Assembly: GCF_023074055.1 (NCBI RefSeq)
Contig: NZ_JADPKR010000041.1
Span: 1-36,574 of the forward strand
DNA from: Bradyrhizobium sp. 141
Lineage (GTDB): Bacteria; Pseudomonadota; Alphaproteobacteria; Rhizobiales; Xanthobacteraceae
Direction of reading: 5' to 3'
DNA length: 36,574 nucleotides
The translations under genes were made by a program, and so were the position numbers. This document shows positions 8,238 through 15,652 of this stretch, in pieces (position 1 is the stretch's first letter; the number at the start of each line of letters is the position of its first letter). The notes beneath the pieces are model-generated. The model was given only the letters and a program-made list of their open reading frames with translations, did not search any database and was not told where the DNA came from.

Positions 8238-9200
8238 TCAGAATCCGTAGAGCCGCGCCGGATTGTCGACCAGGATCTTCTTCCGCACGCTCGCATCCGG
8301 CGCCCAGACCGGAAGCTGATTGAGCAGGCGCCCGTCGTCGATCTGGTAGAGCGGCGCGATGTCGGTTGCCTTGCGTCCCTCGACGCGGCTCGAATCCGGA
8401 TGCGGCCAGTCGGTGCCCCAGACGATGCGATCGGGGTTCGCCGCGATCAGGGCCTGCGCGAACGGCACCATGTCCTGATAATCTGGCGCGAGCTTCGACG
8501 ACCGGTAGGCGCCCGAAATCTTGACATAGGCCTTACCGGACTTCACCAGCGCGACGAGATCGGAGAAGCCCGGCTGCTCCAGGCCCCGCGATGCTTCGAG
8601 GCCGCCGAAATGGTCGAACACGACCGGCACCGGCGCCGCCTCCACGAGGTCCTTGATCGCCGAGATCATGGCAAGCGTGGTGTAGAGCTGCACGTGCCAG
8701 CCGCGCGCCTTCATGCGCTCGACTGCGGCGGTGAAGCGCGGGCGTCCGACATTGGGATCGTTGACGCCGCCGGTCGCAAGATTGAGGCGGGTGCCGCGGA
8801 AACCGTCCTGATGCATCGTGTCGAGCGCGTTCTCCGGTGTCTTGTCGTCGATCACGGCGACGCCGCGTGCAGTCGCGCCGCGGGCTTTCATGCCGAACAA
8901 GGTCGACGAATTGTCGGTGCCGTAGACGCTGGGGGTGACGATCACCACGCGTTCGACATGCAGCGCCTTGTGCAGTGCGGCCATCTCCTCCGGAGAGGCC
9001 GGCTCGGGCGTGTAGACGCGCCCGGCGAAGAACGGAAACTTTTCGGGATCGCCGTGGATATGGGTGTGGCAGTCGCAGGCGTGCGGCGGGACGTCGAAAT
9101 TGACCGGTGTCGCAGGCTGCACGGCCCGGGCGTGGGCTCTGTTGGTCATGGCTACTCCGGCGGCGAGGGAGGCAAGCAGGACGCTGCGTCGGTTGAGCAC
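8238..9200 (-). CDS. Tat-exported amidohydrolase (amidohydrolase_2 / PDC-lactonase-like)
   Basis: A 320-residue TIM-barrel metal-dependent hydrolase. The N-terminus MLNRRSVLLASLAAG is a twin-arginine signal (cleavage near AHA, residues 22-24), so the mature enzyme should be periplasmic. The metal-site motif CHTHIHG gives H45 and H47; FDHFGG (D196, H197) and GTDWPHP (D264) are the other conserved positions of the COG3618 group that includes 2-pyrone-4,6-dicarboxylate lactonase. The reaction is probably hydrolysis of a lactone or cyclic acid, but the substrate is unknown. Export is unusual because characterised relatives act in the cytoplasm. It stands 51 bp downstream of the P-loop gene on the same strand and could be cotranscribed with it. 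Confidence 0.85.
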   Translation of the reverse strand: MLNRRSVLLASLAAGVAMTNRAHARAVQPATPVNFDVPPHACDCHTHIHGDPEKFPFFAGRVYTPEPASPEEMAALHKALHVERVVIVTPSVYGTDNSSTLFGMKARGATARGVAVIDDKTPENALDTMHQDGFRGTRLNLATGGVNDPNVGRPRFTAAVERMKARGWHVQLYTTLAMISAIKDLVEAAPVPVVFDHFGGLEASRGLEQPGFSDLVALVKSGKAYVKISGAYRSSKLAPDYQDMVPFAQALIAANPDRIVWGTDWPHPDSSRVEGRKATDIAPLYQIDDGRLLNQLPVWAPDASVRKKILVDNPARLYGF

Positions 9201-9251
9201 GATTTCTCTCCCTATTTTTGTTGTTTGGCAGTGGAGCCGGACAGTATCACA

Positions 9252-9809
9252 TCAGCCCGGCAGCCGCTGCGCCTCGTTGCATAGCTGCTCGACAAGGTCG
9301 GCCAGCAGGCGTGAGCCGTCAACGCGCACGACCGGGCAGGGTAGGGCCGCGAGCCACGCTTCATCTTTTGCGAGACTGCGGCCTTCGCGATCGCCGGCTT
9401 CATAGTGTGAAGCCCATCCGACAAAGGATTCGGTCTCCTCATGGCGCCAGCCGCCCGGCGCTACGGCGTCCCCGCCGAAATGTGCAGCTTCGCGGGTGCG
9501 TAGGCGCTGCATGCGAAGATCGCGCGGTGTAGTCACGAAGACGACAAGATCGAACAATGGAACGAGCTCGTCGCCCCAGCCGGTGACGGTTCCACTCAGC
9601 ACCCAGTCGAGACGCGGCAAGAACATCTCGCGCATCAGGCGCAGGCGGTCCGATGGTGGCCGCGTCGTCTGATAGGGCGGCACCGTCGGCAGCCAGAAAT
9701 AGTCGTCGCTGTCGTGATGCGGCAGGGCAAGCCGGCCCGCGAGCGCGCGACCGAGCGTCGTCACGCCGGCGCCCGAAGCGCCCATCAGATGGATGCGGCG
9801 GCTTTTCAT
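9252..9809 (-). CDS. P-loop kinase-like protein (adenylate/shikimate-kinase type fold)
   Basis: A 185-residue P-loop NTPase with Walker A GASGAGVT at residues 10-17, just after the first beta strand (IHLMGAS). An HHDSDDYFWLP segment follows in the place where small nucleoside- or sugar-kinase-like proteins bind substrate, and a strand FDLVVFVTTPRDLRMQRLRTRE resembles the LID region of adenylate-kinase-like proteins. It probably phosphorylates a small molecule, but neither substrate nor pathway is evident. The usual glycine-lysine-threonine of Walker A is changed to GVT, so the P-loop lysine is missing; this could mean weak or no catalysis. It is close to the TolC gene (24 bp) on the same strand. 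Confidence 0.75.
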   Translation of the reverse strand: MKSRRIHLMGASGAGVTTLGRALAGRLALPHHDSDDYFWLPTVPPYQTTRPPSDRLRLMREMFLPRLDWVLSGTVTGWGDELVPLFDLVVFVTTPRDLRMQRLRTREAAHFGGDAVAPGGWRHEETESFVGWASHYEAGDREGRSLAKDEAWLAALPCPVVRVDGSRLLADLVEQLCNEAQRLPG

Positions 9810-9833
9810 CGGCTCTGCCCAGATGATTTGAAA

Positions 9834-11264
9834 CTACTGCCCCGACGGCGTGCGCAGGCCGTGCCAGGCGTCGCGGACCTGGTGGTAGTGCACCTCGGGC
9901 AGGTAGTCCGGCGTGTTCAGGCTCAGTGTCTTGACGTCGAGATGGCCCGTGGCGCTGAGCAGCGTGTAGGAGGCGATGACGCGGTCGCGCAGCGCGCCGA
10001 TCAGGCGGGCCTTGGCCTGGATCAAATCGGCCTGCGAGTTCAAGACGTCCACCGTCGTGCGCTGGCCGCCGGCGGCCTCGCGCTGCACGCCCTGCAGCGC
10101 GACGGTCGCGGCTTTCACTTCGGACTCCGAAGCCGAGACCGTGATCTTGGCGCCCTCATTGGCAACCCAGGCGCTGACCGCCGCCGTGCGCGCCTGGTTG
10201 CGCACCTGGTCGAGCACGAGCCGGCTCTGCGCCGTGATCTCCTTGGCCTGCCGGGTCTGCGCGGCGGCCTGGCCGCCGTCGTAGATCGGCGCGGTGACGT
10301 TGGCGACGATCGAAGCCTGATCCTCGGCGAAGGTGCCGAGCGTCGGGTCGTTGTTGCGGCTCTTGCTGGCGCTGCCCTGGATGGTGGCACTCGGCAGCAG
10401 CGCGCCTTCCGCGATGCGGATGTTGGTGGAGGCGACGTCGACGTCGAAGCTGGCGGCCATCACCGCCGGATGCTGGCGGATCGCCATCGTCATGGCGTCT
10501 TCGCGGCTCTTCGGCAGATAACGGTCGACGACCTCGGCGGGCCGAAGCTGCGACGGTGAATTGCCGATCACTTGCGCATAGATCGCCTGGCTGACGGCAA
10601 GCGCGACTTCGGCGGCGTTGAGATCGGCAAGGCCGCGGTTGAGGCGCGCCTCGGCCTGCGCGCTGTCGGTCGGCGTGACATCGCCGGCGTTGAGGCGGCG
10701 CTGAGTGACCGAGAGCGTCTCGCGCAGGAAGGCGACGTTGGAACGCTGCGCCTCGACCAGCGACTGGTTGGCGAGCACGTTGGTGTAGGCGGTCACCGCG
10801 TCGAGCAGGACGCCCTGGCCGACATTGCGCAGCGCCTCACGGCCCGACTGCACCTGAAGTTCTGCGGCCCGCACGTTGTTGGCGGTGCGGAAGCCGTTGA
10901 ACAGGGTCTGCGTCACGGTGACGCCGATGATCCACGGCTTCAGGTTGCCGGTCTGGATCGTGTTGTCGGGCAGCAGATTGCGCACCGATTGCAGGCCGGC
11001 GCTGAGGCTCGCCACGATCTGCGGCCGGTAACCGGAAAGGGCCTGCGGCACGTTCTCGTCCGTGGCGCGTTGTCGCGCGCGTTCGGCATTGAGCTGCGGA
11101 TTGGTCTGGTACGCTTTGGCCAGCGCCTCCGGCAGGGCTTCGGCCCAGGCGGTGGAGGGCAGGGCGCAACAGAGCGCCAGCGTGGTCCATGTCGCAAGCA
11201 CAGGACCCACGCCCGATCGATGCCGCGTCATCACGCGACCAGCTCTGGCGGTACGTCCAATCAT
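9834..11264 (-). CDS. tolC: TolC family outer membrane efflux protein
   Basis: Outer-membrane channel of type I secretion and RND efflux systems. The 476 residues start with a basic region and signal peptide (cleavage near AWA, before EALPEALAKAY), then two internally similar halves, each with an alanine/glutamine-rich coiled-coil hairpin (NPQLNAERARQ and RQHPAVMAASFDV begin the two repeats). These repeated OEP domains form the periplasmic tunnel as a trimer. The sequence is nearest in style to the BepC/TolC proteins of Rhizobiales. No transporter is beside it, so it may serve several pumps, possibly including the RND operon at 2980-7376. An alternative ATG at 11231 would shorten the positively charged N-terminus; both leave the signal peptide intact. 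Confidence 0.92.
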   Translation of the reverse strand: MIGRTARAGRVMTRHRSGVGPVLATWTTLALCCALPSTAWAEALPEALAKAYQTNPQLNAERARQRATDENVPQALSGYRPQIVASLSAGLQSVRNLLPDNTIQTGNLKPWIIGVTVTQTLFNGFRTANNVRAAELQVQSGREALRNVGQGVLLDAVTAYTNVLANQSLVEAQRSNVAFLRETLSVTQRRLNAGDVTPTDSAQAEARLNRGLADLNAAEVALAVSQAIYAQVIGNSPSQLRPAEVVDRYLPKSREDAMTMAIRQHPAVMAASFDVDVASTNIRIAEGALLPSATIQGSASKSRNNDPTLGTFAEDQASIVANVTAPIYDGGQAAAQTRQAKEITAQSRLVLDQVRNQARTAAVSAWVANEGAKITVSASESEVKAATVALQGVQREAAGGQRTTVDVLNSQADLIQAKARLIGALRDRVIASYTLLSATGHLDVKTLSLNTPDYLPEVHYHQVRDAWHGLRTPSGQ

Positions 11265-11451
11265 GTAATCCCGCTTAACCCGGCTGTCCGCCCCCGCCGA
11301 CGGTGGCCTCTTAACTGTTTAACCAGCCGAGGTCCCGCAGGCAAACTGCCGCGGGGAAAACCCCCATGTAATCCGTGCTTGTTGCAGCTTCGTCACAGGG
11401 GGCGCGCGGGAACGCGGCAGAGCCTTACACCAGCCTGACCGTTCGCCGACC

Positions 11452-12231
11452 TTACCGGTTCTTGTTCACCGGCTTGCGCTTCTCGATGAACGCCGCCATG
11501 CCCTCGGAGCGGTCCTCCAGCGCGAAGGTCGAGTGGAACAGGTTGCGCTCGACGCTCATGCCCTCGGCGAGCGTGGTCTCGAAGGCGCGGTTCACCGCTT
11601 CCTTGGCCATTGCGACCGCGGGGCGTGACATCGACGCGATCTTCTCGGCTGCCGCCATCACTTCGTCCATCAACTTGTCAGCGGGCACAATGCGGCTGAC
11701 GAGGCCCGAACGCTCGGCTTCCGCCGCATCCATCATGCGGCCGGTGAGGCACAGGTCCATGGCCTTGGACTTGCCGATCGCGCGCGTCAGGCGCTGGGTG
11801 CCGCCGATGCCGGGAATGGTGCCGAGCGTGATCTCGGGCTGGCCGAACTTTGCGGTGTCGGCGGCGATGATGAAATCGCACATCATGGCGAGCTCGCAGC
11901 CGCCGCCGAGCGCATAACCGGCAACCGCCGCAATCGTCGGCTTGCGGCAGCGCGCGACGCGGTCGCCGCCGATCGCGGCAAAATCTTCGGAGAACATGTC
12001 GATGAAGCCCTTCGGCTGCATCTCCTTGATGTCGGCGCCGGCGGCAAAGGCCTTCTCGCTGCCGGTCACGACGATGCAGCCGATGGCGTCATCGGCCTCG
12101 AGATCGTCGACGGCAGCTGCGATCTCGCGGAAGACGCCGAAGGAGAGCGCGTTGAGCAGCTTCGGCCGGTTCAGCTTGATGATACCGACCGCCCCGATGC
12201 TTTCGACGATGATGTGTTCGAACGTGCTCAT
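11452..12231 (-). CDS. Enoyl-CoA hydratase (crotonase family)
   Basis: Hydrates trans-2-enoyl-CoA to 3-hydroxyacyl-CoA in fatty-acid and branched-chain amino-acid breakdown. The 259-residue length is that of classical short-chain hydratases. It has the oxyanion-hole segments ([11 protein letters not shown] at 62-72 and [11 protein letters not shown] at 106-116) and both catalytic glutamates, E113 and E133 ([11 protein letters not shown]). The C-terminal [26 protein letters not shown] is also typical. Both glutamates argue for hydratase rather than isomerase. No other beta-oxidation gene adjoins it. A tandem/inverted 9-mer structure lies upstream of its start. Confidence 0.93.
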   Translation of the reverse strand: MSTFEHIIVESIGAVGIIKLNRPKLLNALSFGVFREIAAAVDDLEADDAIGCIVVTGSEKAFAAGADIKEMQPKGFIDMFSEDFAAIGGDRVARCRKPTIAAVAGYALGGGCELAMMCDFIIAADTAKFGQPEITLGTIPGIGGTQRLTRAIGKSKAMDLCLTGRMMDAAEAERSGLVSRIVPADKLMDEVMAAAEKIASMSRPAVAMAKEAVNRAFETTLAEGMSVERNLFHSTFALEDRSEGMAAFIEKRKPVNKNR

Positions 12232-12302
12232 GCTCCACCCACGCTTTTGATTGGGCGTGCAATGTGCCCGCTGACGCGGTGGGCTTCAAGGGGGCCGGGG
12301 AC

Positions 12303-12329
12303 GCAGGACGCGCAGGACGCGCGTCCTGC
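12303..12329. repeat. Tandem 9-mer followed by its inverse (18-bp perfect palindrome)
   Basis: GCAGGACGC occurs twice in tandem (12303-12311 and 12312-12320) and is followed directly by its reverse complement GCGTCCTGC (12321-12329). The last two form a perfect 18-bp palindrome. It lies between the stop of the low-complexity gene and the start of echA, both minus strand. It could be a terminator for the former or an operator for the latter; no T-tract follows. Confidence 0.6.
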
Positions 12330-12341
12330 CGGAACCGGCAA

Positions 12342-12998
12342 TCAGGCCATGAACATGCGCGCGGCCGAGGCCAGCGTCAGCAGCGTCCCGACGCCAATGA
12401 AGATCTTGCCGATCAGGGAGCTCTGGTCCCAGGCCGAGCTCTGCTGGCTGCTTGCCATCACCGGTGCCGGCCGGGGCTGCGCCTCGGTTGCAGCAATCAC
12501 CGCCTTCTGCGCCGGCGAGTTGTCCTGTTGCAGGGCGCGGTCGATGTCGTTGAGCTGATCGGGCGCGACAACCTGGCCCTCGGCAGCCGCGGCGTTGGTG
12601 TTATCGGCCGCTGCCTGGACATTGCCGTTGGCGCGGTCCGTCATCGCGGAGGCGGCAGCCGCAGTCGGCGTATCGGCGGCGGCGAGCTGCGCATTGGCGT
12701 TGGCGACCGCCGGCGGCATCTGGTTCGAGGCCGGCATGTCGTTGTCAGCCTTGGTGTTGGCCTTCGGCTCCTCGGCCGGGGCGTCGTTCTTGTCGGATTT
12801 CTGTGCCGTCTTGCTGCTATTGGTGCGGCGCGACTCATGGCGCCGGTGCTTGCTCGGCTTGGCCGTGTCAGCCTGTTTGCCCGCGCTGTCCGATTTGCCG
12901 TTTGTGGCTTGGTCGGGCGCCGCCTGTGCAACGCCTCCGAACAGCACGAAAAGGCCGGCAAGAAGGATCAACGCCGCGCGCCCGCTGGCTTTCATCAT
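12342..12998 (-). CDS. Low-complexity exported/membrane protein, unknown function
   Basis: A 218-residue protein with a signal sequence (about residues 7-26, cleavage near AQA) and a long Ala/Asn/Lys/Gln-rich low-complexity middle (about 28-170). It ends with one hydrophobic helix (about 196-214, SLIGKIFIGVGTLLTLASAARMFMA). The architecture suggests a periplasmic, disordered linker anchored at its C-terminal end. I recognise no domain. The gene is divergent from ecfF, with about 290 bp between the two starts. The middle is basic at first (KHRRHESRR) and then neutral. It might bind the cell wall, but nothing in the sequence proves that. Confidence 0.75.
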   Translation of the reverse strand: MMKASGRAALILLAGLFVLFGGVAQAAPDQATNGKSDSAGKQADTAKPSKHRRHESRRTNSSKTAQKSDKNDAPAEEPKANTKADNDMPASNQMPPAVANANAQLAAADTPTAAAASAMTDRANGNVQAAADNTNAAAAEGQVVAPDQLNDIDRALQQDNSPAQKAVIAATEAQPRPAPVMASSQQSSAWDQSSLIGKIFIGVGTLLTLASAARMFMA

Positions 12999-13212
12999 GT
13001 TGACGATCTCCCCAATTCCGCCCGTCCCGGGAACGAACAGAGACCCTGGGGCGTGACGACAGCGGGGCAGAAAAGGGGAATCTTCGCGCTACACCGGGCG
13101 AAAACGGGGCAAAGCGGGGCGATGCAGCCGGCCGCCGGGTGCGGGGCGACCCGAACGGTGTTATGAGCCGTCGCAGACGTTTCCGGCCGTATCGGTTGCG
13201 AGTTCCGGCATT

Positions 13213-13230
13213 GATCACGAATTCGTGATC
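13213..13230. promoter_or_regulatory. 18-bp perfect palindrome upstream of ecfF (operator-like)
   Basis: GATCACGAATTCGTGATC reads the same on both strands over all 18 bases. It sits 14 bp before the candidate ecfF promoter and within the divergent region between ecfF and the low-complexity gene. Its size and symmetry fit a dimeric regulator site; which regulator is unknown. Confidence 0.5.
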
Positions 13231-13243
13231 TTGAGGCGCCCGC

Positions 13244-13268
13244 GTAACAAATTGAACGAACGGCCGAA
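13244..13268 (+). promoter_or_regulatory. Candidate EcfF/SigF-type promoter (autoregulation)
   Basis: GTAACA (13244-13249) and CGAA (13265-13268), 15 bp apart, resemble the GTAACC/CGAA promoter reported for the Caulobacter SigF group, to which this sigma/anti-sigma pair belongs. The position implies a short leader before the ribosome site GGTGAGGGG and the GTG start at 13289. The spacing is about one base shorter than the model I remember. Confidence 0.4.
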
Positions 13269-13288
13269 TTGCATGGTGAGGGGCGCGC

Positions 13289-13834
13289 GTGCGCGGACGT
13301 GAGGACGAATGGACCGGCCTGATGCGGTCGGCCATGGCAGGCGATGATGCGGCGTATCATCGCCTGTTGAAGGCGGTCACGCCGGTGCTGCGCGCCGCGG
13401 CGAGGCGTGGCTTGGCGCGGGCCGGGCAACCTCCGGACCAGGCCGAGGATATCGTGCAGGAGATACTGTTGGCGGTGCACCTGAAGCGGCACACATGGGA
13501 CAGCGAGGCCCCCTTCGCGCCCTGGCTGTTCGCGATCGGCCGCAACAAGCTGATCGATGCGCTCAGGCGACGCGGCAGACGCATCTTCGTCAACATTGAC
13601 GATTTCGCCGAGACGCTGCCGGGCGAGGCACCGGAGGAGACGGCCTCCGCGGGTGAGGTCGCAACCCAGCTCAACACGCTGCCGCAGCGCCAGCGCGACG
13701 TGCTGCAGTCGATCGCGGTCGAGAGCGCCTCGATCAAGGACACGGCGGCGAAGTTTTCGATGAGCGAAGGCGCGGTGCGGGTCGCACTGCATCGCGGACT
13801 TGCAGCAATCACTGCCAAACTGCGGGACCACTAG
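13289..13834 (+). CDS. ecfF: ECF RNA polymerase sigma factor, SigF/EcfF group
   Basis: A 181-residue extracytoplasmic-function sigma factor. Region 2 (about residues 15-92, with DQAEDIVQEILLAVHLKRHTW and the RNKLIDALRRRGRR helix) contacts the -10 element. Region 4 (about 120-178, LPQRQRDVLQSIAVE followed by the SEGAVRVALHRGL helix) contacts the -35. The GTG start has a strong ribosome site (GGTGAGGGG) 5 bp upstream. The next gene, 2 bp downstream, is the NrsF/OsrA-type anti-sigma factor, which places this in the SigF group. In Bradyrhizobium japonicum the corresponding EcfF responds to hydrogen peroxide and singlet oxygen; the symbol is assigned from that memory and gene order. A candidate cognate promoter lies upstream. 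Confidence 0.88.
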   Translation: MRGREDEWTGLMRSAMAGDDAAYHRLLKAVTPVLRAAARRGLARAGQPPDQAEDIVQEILLAVHLKRHTWDSEAPFAPWLFAIGRNKLIDALRRRGRRIFVNIDDFAETLPGEAPEETASAGEVATQLNTLPQRQRDVLQSIAVESASIKDTAAKFSMSEGAVRVALHRGLAAITAKLRDH

Positions 13835-13836
13835 TC

Positions 13837-14475
13837 ATGGATACCGATCAACTCATTCGCTCGCTCGCTGCCGACAACGCCCATCGCGTGCCGCGCGTCG
13901 GCGCCGTGCTGACCATGGCGCTGCTGGTGGCCGCGCCCTTGTCGATCCTGATCTTCGCGACGTTCCTCGGCGTGCGTCACGACGTGATGAGCGCGATGCG
14001 CAACCCGTTCTTCGACATGAAGTTCGCGGTGACGCTGTCGCTCGCGATCCCCGCCATCATCGTCAGCCTGCATCTGTCGCGTCCCGAAGCCTTGCTGCGT
14101 GGCTGGGGCTGGCTGTTGCTGCTTCCGGTCGGGCTGCTTGCGGTTGCGATCGGCAGCGAGGCGATGATGGCGCCGGCCATGCCGATGACGATGCGGCTGA
14201 TGGGCAAGAATTCCAGGGTGTGCCTGTTCGCGATTCCCGCAATGTCGCTGCCGCTGCTCGCGGGCGCGCTGTTCGGCCTGCGCCATGGCGCGCCCTCGCG
14301 CCCCGCGCTCGCCGGCGCGCTCGCCGGCCTGGTATCGGCCGGCCTTGCCGCGACGCTCTACGCTTCGCACTGCACCGACGACTCCCCGCTGTTCGTCGCG
14401 ACCTGGTACACGATCGCGACCGCGCTGGTGACGGCGATCGGAGCAGTGGTGGGATCCAAAGTCCTGCGCTACTAG
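13837..14475 (+). CDS. osrA: NrsF/OsrA-type membrane anti-sigma factor (DUF1109)
   Basis: A 212-residue inner-membrane protein with a short cytoplasmic N-terminus (MDTDQLIRSLAADN) and about six transmembrane helices from residue 24 to the end. It should hold EcfF inactive at the membrane. Two cysteines stand out, C129 (SRVCLF) and C179 (ASHCTD), and both positions match the two cysteines I remember as required for OsrA function in B. japonicum; the homologous NrsF of Caulobacter also has a conserved cysteine pair. The likely mechanism is redox or metal effects on these cysteines releasing the sigma factor. It starts 2 bp after the ecfF stop, so the pair is translationally coupled. Confidence 0.88.
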   Translation: MDTDQLIRSLAADNAHRVPRVGAVLTMALLVAAPLSILIFATFLGVRHDVMSAMRNPFFDMKFAVTLSLAIPAIIVSLHLSRPEALLRGWGWLLLLPVGLLAVAIGSEAMMAPAMPMTMRLMGKNSRVCLFAIPAMSLPLLAGALFGLRHGAPSRPALAGALAGLVSAGLAATLYASHCTDDSPLFVATWYTIATALVTAIGAVVGSKVLRY

Positions 14476-14485
14476 CGAGCCGGCA

Positions 14486-15589
14486 TCAGGCCGCCGGCGT
14501 CGTGCTCTTTTGCATGCGGTGGAAGCGCAGCACCTGCTGTGCGGTCGAGCTGCGGAGCGCCTCGTAAGCGTCGCGTAGCGTCAGCATGTCGGTCTGCGAG
14601 CCGCCTGAAAGCTTCTCGCGCATGGCGATGATGGCCCGCACGCTCGGCCAGGACATGCCCGCGGCCTTGGCGAGGATCATCACGCCCTCGGTGCGGCTTT
14701 CGATCATCATGGTCTCGGCGGTCTCGACCGCGACGGCCGCGAGCGCCGCGAGCCCCGCATTGGTTTCGTCGAACTTGCCCTGCTCGGCGAACGTGGTGAC
14801 CTGGAATTCGTTGAGACGGCCGTCCTCGTGCAGCGACTTCACCAGCGCACGGGCCATCTCGGTTTGCCTCGTCATGGCGGCGGCGCGGACCCGCTGGGCC
14901 ACTTCCTGGACGACGCTCGACACCTCGTCCACAAGCTCCGGATGCGCGGCCTCAAGCTTTTTGCGCACGCTGGAGGACGCCTTGGCGACGAGCCTCAAAT
15001 AGTGATGACGCGGCAGGTCCGGCCGCAGGCCGATGCAGGTGGCGAGGTCGTCGTCGCGTTCGGCACGGGTGACGAGATCGGTGAGGCTTCCCTCGGAGAG
15101 CCGCGCACCGGGATTGCTGACGGTCGACTGCACCACGTCCTCGTTGCCGCGCGTCACCAGCAAGTCGGTCAGCGCCTCCGACAGCACCCGTCGCAGCGAG
15201 ATCGCCTTGAGATGCGCCTGGCCCCTCGTGCGCGCGATCTCGATCAAAGTCGTCTCGTCCAGCCGCTCCGATTTCGACAGCACCGGGCCGGAGACCTCGA
15301 TGACCTCGTCGAGCGCGAGCGTGCGGATGATGTTCGGCGGGGCGGCCGCGATCGGTGCGAGGCGGTCGGCGAGCAGCGCCCTGGCCGAAATCTCGATCTG
15401 CTCGATCAGGCACTGGAACACGTCATCGAACACGCGGATGTGGTCGTCGGAATAATCCACCGCGTTGCCCACGAAGAGATCGGTCACGCGGCGCAGCGTC
15501 TCGACCCGGCGCGCGACGGTGCCGTGCGAGAGCGCAGCCTGCAATTCCTCGAGCAGATTGTCGGATGATCTCGCGGATTTGGATCTCAT
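14486..15589 (-). CDS. DUF2336 domain-containing protein
   Basis: A 367-residue, mostly helical, soluble protein. Repeated leucine/alanine-rich helices of about 30-40 residues (for example SLTDLVTRAERDDDLATCIG) fit the DUF2336 family of alphaproteobacteria, whose members I recall mostly as uncharacterised. No catalytic motif, signal peptide or membrane segment is seen. The C-terminal region (AAVAVETAETMMIESRTEGVMILAKAAGMSWPSVRAIIAM) is a recurrent feature of the family. It faces the osrA end (convergent, 10 bp apart) and follows the diguanylate cyclase gene on the same strand by 63 bp, so the two may be cotranscribed. The function is unknown. Confidence 0.82.
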   Translation of the reverse strand: MRSKSARSSDNLLEELQAALSHGTVARRVETLRRVTDLFVGNAVDYSDDHIRVFDDVFQCLIEQIEISARALLADRLAPIAAAPPNIIRTLALDEVIEVSGPVLSKSERLDETTLIEIARTRGQAHLKAISLRRVLSEALTDLLVTRGNEDVVQSTVSNPGARLSEGSLTDLVTRAERDDDLATCIGLRPDLPRHHYLRLVAKASSSVRKKLEAAHPELVDEVSSVVQEVAQRVRAAAMTRQTEMARALVKSLHEDGRLNEFQVTTFAEQGKFDETNAGLAALAAVAVETAETMMIESRTEGVMILAKAAGMSWPSVRAIIAMREKLSGGSQTDMLTLRDAYEALRSSTAQQVLRFHRMQKSTTPAA

Positions 15590-15652
15590 TGCCCTGTCCT
15601 GGAGCGTTCGGTCCGGCGTCGGCTTCTATCGCACCGGGAAGAAATGGATTGG

